Shown here piece by piece: positions 55,205 to 64,000 of a DNA stretch of 64,000 bases. Source of the stretch: Styela clava (taxonomy: Eukaryota > Chordata > Ascidiacea > Stolidobranchia > Styelidae). The notes under the pieces are model-generated. The model was not told the origin of the DNA. It saw only the letters and a program-made list of their open reading frames with translations, and made no database searches. Where the stretch lies: NCBI RefSeq assembly GCF_964204865.1, contig NC_135250.1:4030001-4094000 (forward strand). The letters run 5' to 3'. The position numbers and the translations under genes are program-made. Numbering within the stretch: position 1 is the first letter of the stretch; each line of letters begins with the position of its first letter.

Positions 55205-55535
55205 ATTTATTTTACTCTGACAAGGAAAGATGAAGAGCGAACCGTATGTAAAAGCAGCGAACTTCCAACTGAAAGTAAAATGGATGGATCTGTTGCCATG
55301 GCAAAGGTTCCGGTCCGGCAATTCAACCTTTGACTTTAAAATATTACGTCATTATAACATAGAAAATGATATATTTTGCGCCGTTTTTGACAAATATCAC
55401 AATGTAAGTTGAAAAATATACCAATTTATTTATTAATTGCATATTTAATAATAACACATTCATACTATACTCATAAGAATGTCTCATTGCTATACCGCAG
55501 CCGCATGTGGCACATCTGCCCCACAGTGAGTGTGA
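55205..55535. promoter_or_regulatory. Bidirectional promoter region between RSPH9 and RPUSD2
   Basis: The start codons of RSPH9 (minus, 55204) and RPUSD2 (plus, 55536) are 331 bp apart, head to head. The segment must hold both proximal promoters. No TATA box in a convincing position was seen. If the downstream RPUSD2 ATGs are the real starts, the spacing is longer. Confidence 0.55.
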
Positions 55536-58500
55536 ATGCAAGCTGTAGTTATTGCACGAGACGACATTCGCTCTTTGCATCGTCAAATGAAATTCTTTTC
55601 GCGTGAAATCTTTCGCCAAAGTCGGAAGTTATTGGAATTTAATATATCTAGAGAAAAAGAATACAGAAGAAGCCCGTTTCGTTTGTGGGCGAGTCTAATA
55701 AAAACAAGGAATATATCGCAAATTAACCGCCCCAGGTTTCGTACATTTCATATTCGCACCATGAGTTCGGGTGTTGCGTCGACAGTACAAAAAGATGATG
55801 AAAATAGCTTGCAAACTGAAAATAGTGACATCAACGATAAGCAATTGAATATTCCAGATGACAACTTGGAGGCGAAAAAGGACGATCAGGCGTCTGCCAC
55901 ATCTTCAAAAAATACAGACATTTCCAAAACCAAACCTAAGTATGAAAATGCTCGTAAGCGCAAGGCAAAACGCAGTGCTTCACAAAAACAATTACATATG
56001 ACCTATAAACGTCAAAAAGTCACAATGGAAGACTCCATGACTGAAACAAAATATTATTTTGAAAATGGATTCCGAAAAGTTGTGCCATATGATCATAAGT
56101 ATGATACGTTTTGTAAAGGTAAGTTAGTTGGACCTTTTCTTTTCTGTCTTTGTTGTAGATTTTTAATGGTTTACCTACCATGTTTCCCCGAAAATAAGAC
56201 CCTGCCTGAATTTTATGAATGATGTTAATATAAGCGATTAAAAATTTTTTTGGACTTAATCGTTAGCAACAATTAATCTAATATGTGTGAAAGAGGAAAA
56301 CGTGTTAGTTATAAGTAAATGGATATCGATTTTCATATTTTGTAATTCTCTACTTTATAATTTTGTTTTTGATAAATGAAAAAAAAGACATCTCGCGAAA
56401 ATAAGCCCTAGTGTTATTCTTAGAAAGAAAATTGAAATAAGACCCAGTCTTATTTTCGGGGAATTTTGTTTGTTAAAGTTCAATAATTTCTGAATTCACC
56501 TGTAACGATAATTCTCATTTTGAGTACTCCAGTATCTGATGCTCATAACAAAATGTAGACTGACTTATATTCTGACTGTTTAAAAATAAAGAATGTTGCT
56601 TATTACAACTTTTCTGCATTACCAAATCCATTTTTTATAAATTTGTATGAATTTATGCGTGGATAAAACGTCCCCATTTAGAAAATATTTATGAGGATAA
56701 TTATTCTAAAAAATAAGGCGCTGGCGTTGTTAATATTCTGAAAGATCTTTTATTTTTCCAGGTAGATGGGAAGGAAAATCGCTGAGAGAAATCTACACAT
56801 CAGAATTTCGTTTACATCCTGTTCAATTTTATGAAAAGTCTATAGAAGAGAAAAGACTTATGGTTAATTTGGAACCTATTGAAAGCCTGGATCATGTACT
56901 GAAGAGCAATGATCTTCTAACGAGTGTGTGAGTTTGATATGGCGGTTTATTAGTATTTGAAAATAGTGTTTGATGTAGTCCTCATATGCCAAGTCCAATT
57001 GAGTCACAGGTCCTAAAAATTATAGCTTTTTGCATGGTGATAGCTTCTTCTGCAGAGCCCTCATTCAGAGTGATGATGTAAAAAAGCCTCTTACTGCCTG
57101 GAACAGAGGTGTGCAACAGGTGGCCAGCGGGCCACAATCCGTTCTGCCATGCCATTTAGTGTGGCCCTTCACCATGCAAGCATAAAATCCTAATTCGACA
57201 GTTGGTGTTTAAAAAGGCGCTCACATGGATAAAAATACATCATGATATTTTGCTCTAGTCGCTGCTTCAAACCTTTACCGTTTTACCCGTTGCCTTTATC
57301 ACTGTAAGCGATAGCCTCATTCTCTTGTTCTTCTCGCTAAATTTTTGGTGCTCCCGTAGTATGTGAACCTAGATGGCGGTCAACGGCACGTAGTATGTTT
57401 ACCAGGTTAGGCCATAATTTTATTCCAACATTCCCTATTTTAGTCCTACTACGAGTTTGGGGACTAGCCAGCCAACTGACTTCTGTAGTATTTGTACCTA
57501 AAATTATGGCCTAACCCTAACCTGATACACATACTACATTCCGGTATCTGCCATCTTGGTTCACATACTACGAAGGTACCAAATTTTTTTGTGTGGCCGC
57601 GCTAGATGTCTGAAGTTGATTATATGGCCCCATGAAAAAAAATGATGCACACCCCTGGATTAGAAAGTATATAATTAATAAAAGTGTGTTTAAAAATCTA
57701 TTTTATTAATTTCAGAGTTCACAGACATGAATGTCCGGTCACTGACGCAAAGTTTGAAATAATTTTAGAAGATTCAGAATGGTTTGTCATTAACAAACCT
57801 TGTAGTATCCCGATACATCCTGCTGGAAGGTTCCGGTACAATTCAATCATATCCATATTAGCGAAGGTAAGTTACGCCGAATTTTTCGAATGATAATGGC
57901 ACTATCTTATAAAATAAGAGAGCAATGCTTAAATATTATAGCCTTGAACAGGGTTGCACACAGGTTTTGGACCAGGGGCCAAAAATTGCTGGTGGGCCAG
58001 ATTAAACTACGCAGAGGGCCAGATTTGGCCCACGAGTCGTAGTTTGCCCATGTCTGGTCTTGAAGGTCAAATAAAAGTGTTCCCATATATGTGTTATAAA
58101 AAGTGTTTCCTTTGAGAACATCAAAATTTTGCGTCAAATATCACTCTCATAGAACTTGGTAGACAATTAAAAAAAGCACACGAGTGTAAGCTTACTAATG
58201 ACTTCTTTTATTGCTATTGCTTATTTGACGCTGCTCGATACCCATGGCTGGTTTATCATGTCTCCCTTCACGCTGAAATACATTGTTTTTATTTTAACTT
58301 ACTGTCCGTATATTTTCAGATTTTCGGTATGGGAAAAAATAAACTACTGACTATTGAAAGGAAATTTGAAATTGATCAGCCCGCTAGCTTTCACAATGAA
58401 CCTTTTATAGGATGTTACGAATGCCATTTTAAACAAATTTGGTATATTTTAAAATTCAAATAGAAACAAATGCACAAAATTTAAAAAAAAAATATTAAAG

Positions 58501-61105
58501 ATGTATAATTGTTTTCATTTTTCTGATATCCCAACCCTTCTTTGCAATCCCAAAATTCTTTTTCTTCCCTTTCAGGAGTACAATATGAAAAAGTTATTCA
58601 GTATTCATAGAATTGATAGGATGACGTCTGGATTACTATTATTTGCTAAAACTCAACAACTTGCTCACAAACTGCATGACCAGTTTAAACAAAGAAAGGT
58701 AACAACTTTTTTTAATATCAATGGAAGTACTGGGAAAGGTCGTTATTTGGCCTACTGCTTACCTTGGGCACAATTGTTCAACCCCTACTCTGGGTTTAAA
58801 ACAATTTTTTACGGAAGGATGGACTTCCTATTCATTCTAACTTTTCTTTTGTAGAATGCGCTATTGCATCTCTCTTGCCCCATAGAGTGGTTCGATGTTG
58901 TCTATTTTGAGAATCACTGCACCGTACGATAATCAGTTCTTTACACTTTGCCAAAATACAAAAAGACGTACTCTACTAATGAAAACTTCTAACTAATCTA
59001 ATTGTTTTAGGTGCAAAAAGAATATGTCTGTCATGTAGTCGGTGATTTCTCCAAGTTCAAATTACCTCCCAAAAACGATCATCGAATTAAAGTTGAAAAT
59101 AACATTGTTACAATCAGTGAACCTATAAAACTATTCGACCCAAAAATTGGAACCTCAGTGGTGAGCCGCGGAAGCCAAGCTAAAGAATGTGTGACTGACA
59201 TCGAATGCCTTCATACGGATGGAAAAACGAGTTTACTCAGTTGTAAACCAAAAACCGGTAACTTTTATATAAAAAAAATTCGTTGTGGACGCCTAGAGCA
59301 AACTCCATTATCCTCAACATGAAAAGTGGATTGGGTAGCATACTTATGCAAAGTGACCAAAATAACAGAGCCCAAAACCTCCATTGAATTTATTTTAATA
59401 AAAAATGCAATTTCACAATCAGGATTGGAAAACTGTGTCTAACTCTAATATCGATCAAAACATGCCAAGCTAAGACTTCACAGCAATATTACTGAATTTG
59501 CATTTTTACCAGGCATGCACCAATGTTAATTTGATTTATTTGTATTGCAGGCAGAACACATCAAATCAGGGTACATTTACAATATCTTGGCTACCCGATA
59601 TCGAATGATCAAATTTATAACAGTCCTGCATGGGGAGATGAGCGTTTCACGCTCGGCCCGATCAATAAAAATTTAGGTGAAGTGAAAACAGAATTATCAG
59701 AAAGAAAAAAATGGCTTGTTTTAATGTCAAGTGTTCATAAGACTATGGCTGAAGACGAAAAATTAAAATCAGGAAGAAAGAATCCAGCGAAAAATGATAA
59801 AGTAAGTTGACAAAAACTAGCAACAGAATTTTTTTTATGTGACGCTCATTGATGTATTATGCTCTAAACAAGGCAGGTACAAACCGTGTCCGGAAAATTT
59901 GGTGCAAGAGCACTTTTCTGTAAAACTAGTATTTGGGTGCTCCCGAAGTATGCGAACCAAGATGGCGGACATTGGAACGTAACAGGTTAGGGTTAGGCGA
60001 TAATTTTTTTCCAATTTTCCTTATTTTAGTCCTATTATCAGTTCGAAGACTAGCCAAGAGCCTCCCGTAGTATTTATAGCTAAAATTATGGCCTAACCCT
60101 AACCTAGTACACATATTACATTCCGATGTCCGCCATCTTGGTTCGCATACTTCGGGAGCCCCAGTATTTGTGATAAAACAGTTAGGTTTATAGGGTTAGG
60201 TAGGGTATGCTCGTATGCTGTGTGGCGAAATTTTCCTTGGTGAATTTTCCTAGAACCGGTACAAACAGTCAATCAGCTACGATCTATAAAAGCTGTCAAC
60301 TAATTGCGGCATCATTATTCGCTTTTGATTATCTTTGTGTGGTTCACTTTATAACTAGGGTTTCGATGGCATAGCAGTTGAAGTGTTGGCGTACATCTCT
60401 GGCTCAATCCCATGAGAGTGTAATAAATTGGGCAATGCCGAAGCGAAAAATATTCTTGGTCTCTTTACACAAAATATCTCTTTACATATTTATGAAATTC
60501 AGGTATGAATCAAACAACACAGGGATGTTTTGTCTTCCAAGCAGTAGTCTATATAGTTCCAGTGATCGAAAATTTGAAATATAATCAAATCAAAATTAGT
60601 TTAAAAACCTACTATAAACGGAGCTTGAAATTGTCTGTTCTACGACTTTTTGATGTGATTTGTACTATTTATCTATCTCTAGCTGTGTTAGTTGGGTACG
60701 GTACTCGCCGTCAATATTGGCATTTTCAAAGTTCTAAACTTTCAAACCAGATATAAGAATCATTGGTGTTGCTGCTCGATAGCCAGATTTAGTTTCCTTT
60801 CCCGAGTAAAACTGTTCTTTTTATCATATTCTGCATTCGAGTGATTTTTTTACTGATTAAAAAAATAAACTTTAACGTTACAGGATCCAACAACAGCAAG
60901 CTTAATCCAGCAGAAAAAATTCGAAGATGAGGGATTTGTACCTTACAAAGCTGATTGTGAGGAATGTATATACCCATTACCTGATCCTAGTCCAGAAAAC
61001 ATGGTCATGTTTCTACATGCTTACAAGTATGAAGGCCCAAACTGGAGTTTTGAAACTAAACTTCCCGAATGGGCCGCATCCCGCTTGCAGGCGAAGACTA
61101 AATGA
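55536..61105 (+). CDS. RPUSD2: RPUSD2-like RNA pseudouridine synthase
   Basis: Seven exons: 55536-56118, 56762-56927, 57716-57866, 58576-58698, 59011-59257, 59551-59801 and 60884-61105. They total 1743 nt, in phase, giving 580 aa (human 545). It is an RluA-family enzyme that converts uridine to pseudouridine in RNA; the human protein acts on mRNA in the nucleus. Visible: a low-complexity, Lys/Ser-rich N-terminus with [58 protein letters not shown]; the catalytic loop HRIDRMTSG at 311-319 with Asp314; [31 protein letters not shown] across the exon 5/6 junction (GRTHQIR at 424-430); and a C-terminal tail with [20 protein letters not shown] then LHAYKYEGP, like human RPUSD2. Alternative starts are Met at 55590 and 55761; the first gives an Arg-rich, mitochondrial-like leader. 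Introns hold several transposons. Confidence 0.95.
57114..57657. mobile_element. hAT-type element hosting a nested family G MITE (RPUSD2 intron 2)
   Basis: Ends CAGAGGTGTGCAACAGGTGG and GATGCACACCCCTG, with GTGGCC and GGCCAC blocks inside. Flanks GCCTGGAA and GATTAGAA match only partly, so it is old. The younger family G element at 57347-57580 splits it. Confidence 0.6.
57347..57580. mobile_element. MITE family G, copy 3 (nested), perfect 8-bp duplication
   Basis: GGTGCTCCCGTAGTATGTGA to ACATACTACGAAGGTACC, flanked by AAATTTTT at 57339-57346 and 57581-57588. Contains CCTAACCCTAACCTG and the family's inner blocks. Confidence 0.8.
57951..58057. mobile_element. Small hAT-like MITE in RPUSD2 intron 3
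   Basis: CAGGGTTGCACACAGG on the left and TAGTTTGCCCATGTCTG on the right, with GGGGCCA and GGGCCAGA blocks. A CAG...TGGGCAAACTA end of this kind is common among hAT elements. No target duplication was recognised. Confidence 0.4.
58222..58356 (+). mobile_element. SINE-like repeat in RPUSD2 intron 3
   Basis: GACGCTGCTCGATACCCATG, CTGGTTTATCATGTCTCCCT and the tail GGGAAAAAATAAACTACTGA match the family at 50497-50852 and 60773-60875. Confidence 0.5.
59936..60162. mobile_element. MITE family G, copy 4, perfect 8-bp duplication (RPUSD2 intron 6)
   Basis: GGTGCTCCCGAAGTATGCGA to TCGCATACTTCGGGAGCCCC, flanked by AGTATTTG at 59928-59935 and 60163-60170. It is very similar to copies 1 and 2, suggesting recent activity. 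Confidence 0.85.
60365..60460 (+). mobile_element. tRNA-like SINE fragment in RPUSD2 intron 6
   Basis: GATGGCATAGCAGTTGAAGT (A-box-like) and CTCTGGCTCAATCCCATGAG (B-box-like) in tRNA order. The downstream TTGGGCAATGCC is a reverse match to GGCATTGCCTA blocks in repeats near 4265 and 50641. No clean cloverleaf. Confidence 0.35.
60773..60875 (+). mobile_element. SINE-like repeat abutting the last RPUSD2 exon
   Basis: GTTGCTGCTCGATAGCCAGA, CCCGAGTAAAACTGTTC and the tail ACTGATTAAAAAAATAAAC. The tail ends about 9 nt before the exon 7 start at 60884, so the repeat probably supplies the T-rich and branch-point region of that acceptor. Confidence 0.5.
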
Positions 61106-61176
61106 TCTTGCCACTATGCCTCTGTTTGAAGATATGACAGAGTCAAAAGCCTGTTTGTGGGTGCAATGATCTGATG

Positions 61177-61453
61177 CAGTGATTCTCATACGATGGGGCA
61201 CGCACTAGGGTGGCTAAGGCAATCTTTAAAGGGAGGGAGGAAGCTAATTTAAAATATTTGTTAGATTTGATCCTGCCTGCCTTATTTTGGTTATTTACCT
61301 CCCATTCACGTAATTACAACGTGTTTTTGAATAAAACATACTTTACTATCTGTTATTTGTAGCTTATTGTTAGCTAGTTATCTTTTGAGATGGAGACCGA
61401 GACTTGGCAAATTCTAAAAACGGGGCGCGGCTTAAAAAGTTCAAGAACCACTG
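61177..61453. mobile_element. hAT-type element in the RPUSD2 3' UTR
   Basis: Ends CAGTGATTCTCATACGATGG and GTTCAAGAACCACTG, starting 72 bp after the RPUSD2 stop. Flanks do not match cleanly. It contains AATAAA at 61330-61335, the first canonical poly(A) signal downstream of the gene. Confidence 0.5.
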
Positions 61454-61537
61454 GTCTAGTTTTTAATGTGTTGGACTTGGTTATGATCGTGTCATGGATT
61501 AAAAACTCCCTATGTCACCCTGGATGTAATAAAATGG

Positions 61538-61753
61538 GGTACTCCAAAGTATGTGAACCAAGATGGCAGACACAGGAACGTAGTATGTGCACCAGTTCAG
61601 GGTTGAGCCATAATTTTATTCCAATTTTCCTTATTTTAGTTTCATTACGAGTTCGGGGACTCCTGTAGTATTTGTACCTGAAATTATAGCCTAACCTGGT
61701 ACACATACTACATTCCAGTGTCTGCCAACTTGGTTCACATACTTTGGAGTACC
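61538..61753. mobile_element. MITE family G, copy 5, perfect 8-bp duplication
   Basis: GGTACTCCAAAGTATGTGAA to TTCACATACTTTGGAGTACC, flanked by TAAAATGG at 61530-61537 and 61754-61761. Internal GAGTTCGGGGACTCCTGTAG shows it as a shorter variant. Confidence 0.85.
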
Positions 61754-62578
61754 TAAAATGGGTACACAAAGCCGAACCGAAAAGTTTAAAAAAAAGCTCC
61801 AGACCTTTGAAGTACAGAGCCATGTATGGGGTGACAAGCGTATAAAGGGTTCTATGATGAAAATATCTGATCTTAAACTTTGAAATTTGGTACTGGTATT
61901 GTTTATTCTGCAAATATCCTTTATGAATATGAAGTATTTCAGCATGGATTTTTTATTGAACAACCTCTCAACGGGGTTACCGGTTACTAATTTTTGTATA
62001 TTATTAGAACTTAGCTCTAATTTGTTTTGTTATTCCCACCACTGCTCAAGATAGCTGTTCTGCTGTATATTAACGTATCTACTTCAGTGTTCATGGGAAT
62101 TTCATTTGATTAATTTAATTGAAGTTTTGTCCTGTGATTTGCTGAGTGATTGAAATTAGGCAATTGTCAGGGATGGCAAAGACTGTGCCGTTGTCGGTCA
62201 TGTGGGCAACAAAGTAGGCCGTGAAGTGTCCGAATTAAGAAACTTCCTTGGTGCACATACTTTGTGAGCACCCATTATTGTTTCGAAACCCAAACCATTG
62301 AACTCAACAAACTTTTGCAAAACCTCTATAAAGTGTAACAAGTTTAATGAAGTGGCGAAACCTAACACAGACTCTCAGGTTAGAATGGAAACTTGCGAAA
62401 CCCGAGGGTGTCACAGAATTGAGGTTATCATCTATCATTGGCAGCCTGTGATATAAACGGATTCACGCTGTGAAATTCAAAATGTCTTCAACATTCCATC
62501 GCTTACAAAATAAATGAGAAATCCTTGACGTAACATAACTTGATATTAATAAAATAAAGACACATATATATATTTGAA

Positions 62579-62857
62579 TTAGTAGCAAGCAATTAACGCT
62601 AAGAATACGGAAAGGATAGCACAGTCAGGAGCAGTGTAGTATATAAATCTTGCGTGAAAGCTGTATAGAAACAGAAAAAAAACATGGATATCGATTAGTT
62701 GGAGCAGTTTCAAATAAAACCAATGAAACTTAAAGTCCTGAAGCAGAGTGCCCCACAACAGAATGGATCCCCAGATAAACCTTTTATTCTTAATATTAGC
62801 TCCCAAACCCAATAAGGGATGAATAAACATTGGCATTCCGAGGCATTGTAGATGCAT
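62579..62857 (-). pseudogene. Possible decayed TMEM256-like (DUF423) fragment
   Basis: A minus-strand frame contains MFIHPLLGLGANIKNKRFIW then GSILLWGTLL. This lines up without gaps with the conserved F-[IL]-H-S-L...L-G...K...G-x-L-L-x-x-G-T-x-L stretch of TMEM256, a small multi-pass membrane protein. After GTLL the similarity continues only weakly and in another frame (FRTLSFIGFI), and no upstream half is found. It is therefore either a decayed copy or a chance hydrophobic match. No splice structure is evident. Confidence 0.25.
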
Positions 62858-62981
62858 TTGCTGTATATACTATTACTGCCATAATCAGCAGTGCAATAAC
62901 ATTGTATGAGGTAGAACATCTCTATCTAACTGCACACCGAGTTGAAATAAAGTCTTATATTAATTTGGAATGGATGGTTAC

Positions 62982-63221
62982 TAGGGCTGGGCACTTCGAA
63001 TCGGAGGATGAATAATTCAAATCGGTTGAGACAGAATTTTGAATCGCTGCCATCTTGTATTTTGAGTCTGCCAAATGTCGGAGTGAATCCTTTCAATATT
63101 TGTTTTTATTAGACCCATTATAATTAAAAATGTCACATACATATCTCTTAGTGTTTGAGATTCGATTCCACAAAAAAAATAGATTCTGAAATGATTCGGT
63201 ATTCAAGAACGCCCAGCCCTA
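62982..63221. mobile_element. hAT-type MITE, TAGGGCTGGGCA family, copy 3
   Basis: Ends TAGGGCTGGGCACTTCGAAT and AACGCCCAGCCCTA; flanks ATGGTTAC and ATGGATCT match 5 of 8. It is shorter (240 bp) than copies 1 and 2. Confidence 0.7.
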
Positions 63222-63252
63222 ATGGATCTATATTCAAAGCTTTTTTAAAATC

Positions 63253-63345
63253 AGTACCAATCGGCCAATGAAAAAACTTGAAGAATGCGGTATTCCATTG
63301 GATTTGACCATAAATCGCCTGAAAAAAATTAAGGCCCCAAACGAG
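63253..63345 (+). CDS. Possible isolated exon
   Basis: Between an AG at 63251-63252 and a donor GAG|GTATGT at 63345, one frame reads STNRPMKKLEECGIPL and then DLTINRLKKIKAPNE. Composition looks protein-like, but no upstream or downstream exon could be joined and I recognise no family. Chance is quite possible. Confidence 0.2.
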
Positions 63346-63599
63346 GTATGTAGGTACTACTGTTTTTTTTCAACAACCAGTACAGCCGAGAACTCTGTAA
63401 GTCATATTCAGGTGCCATCCAATGTCAGCACAGTATCAGCGATACATAAGCATATTTAAAAAAACATGGTCCAACATGTCATTAATTAATTTTTACATAC
63501 CTATCCCGAAACAATCTGCACCCTACAGACACTCGGAAATCGTAGCGATTTTCATTTTGAAAAACAACCACAAAACATGATTAGATATAATTAAATAGG

Positions 63600-63747
63600 C
63601 AAAACAAATGATTGTGAATTGTGCAATAATAAAATAAAGAATGGATTCTTAAAATCGTTTCGCAGATCACATAATTTTGTTTCTAATGGAACTTCCTCAG
63701 CACCTGAGATATTTATCTGATAAAGATCAATTCTTCCATTTGGTTTC
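63600..63747 (-). CDS. Possible fibronectin type III exon of a gene extending off the right edge
   Basis: After a good acceptor (TTTTTTTCAG, exon starting 63747) a minus-strand frame reads KPNGRIDLYQINISGAEEV and stays open to a stop near 63595. The P-N-G-x-I-x-x-Y-x-I pattern is the hallmark of the C strand of fibronectin-III domains in receptor phosphatases and adhesion proteins. The end is uncertain: a donor may lie before the stop. No second exon could be read in the remaining 250 bp, so the call rests on one motif. Confidence 0.3.
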
Positions 63748-64000
63748 CTGAAAAAAATTGAATTTTGTGTTTTTTATGTTGGAACGCATACATGCAGTAA
63801 TTGCAAGGTGAAAGAGTTTGGTATTTTTGCTGGCGATCGAGACAATATCATAATTTCAAACACCTGGGAGCATAGTTTCTTCTGAGGTGTGCTCTTGCGG
63901 CATTGCGCAGTAAAATCATCCCAGAGGGAAGGAACACTGCTTGGCAGGGAAACAGGGTTGTAATTTATTACTTTTAAGGTGAAAACCAACAAAAAAGCTT

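Overview
The window is eukaryotic, AT-rich animal genomic DNA. Genes are split by short GT-AG introns, some coding regions are single-exon, and the intergenic and intronic DNA is full of short non-autonomous DNA transposons and SINE-like repeats. The gene set (RSPH9 radial spoke protein, STYX pseudophosphatase, an actin-like protein, SEC63, MRPL38, GMPPA, RPUSD2, TPMT family) points to a flagellated metazoan. Many short 5' leaders begin right after a splice-acceptor-like AG, 4-35 nt before the ATG, which would fit an animal with spliced-leader trans-splicing. A tunicate (ascidian) is my best guess. This is inference; no species was identified.

Layout: 1-134 end of an unrecognised + strand gene; 135-3617 repeats only; 3679-5022 (-) TPMT-like gene 1; 5032-8512 repeats; 8513-10732 (-) single-exon SEC63; 10750-18525 gene-poor, with nested hAT elements at 16.4-18.3 kb; 18526-24352 (-) seven-exon actin-like gene; 26284-27915 (-) TPMT-like gene 2; 32955-34346 (+) TPMT-like copy 3, with a frameshift. 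Copies 2 and 3 form the outer ends of an imperfect inverted duplication of about 8 kb whose arms meet around a 117-bp spacer at 30037-30153. Then 36876-38273 (+) MRPL38; 40655-41920 (-) GMPPA; 44220-48612 (+) STYX in seven exons; 51287-55204 (-) RSPH9 in five exons; 55536-61105 (+) RPUSD2 in seven exons, divergent from RSPH9 across about 330 bp; 61106-64000 repeats, a decayed TMEM256-like fragment and a possible fibronectin-III exon at the right edge.

The genes are housekeeping or tissue genes rather than one pathway: ER protein translocation (SEC63), mitochondrial translation (MRPL38), RNA pseudouridylation (RPUSD2), GDP-mannose control (GMPPA), ciliary axoneme (RSPH9), pseudophosphatase signalling (STYX) and SAM-dependent methyl transfer (three TPMT-like copies). 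The features most worth attention are the TPMT palindrome with one broken copy, an actin paralogue whose ATPase residues are replaced, a fold-back element with a 9-bp target duplication in a RSPH9 intron, and short-element families that carry telomere-like TTAGGG pairs and 8-bp target duplications. I found no CRISPR array, rRNA or convincing intact tRNA gene. Exon structures were assembled by eye from reading frame, GT/AG sites and protein similarity. All multi-exon reading frames close in phase except TPMT copy 3.
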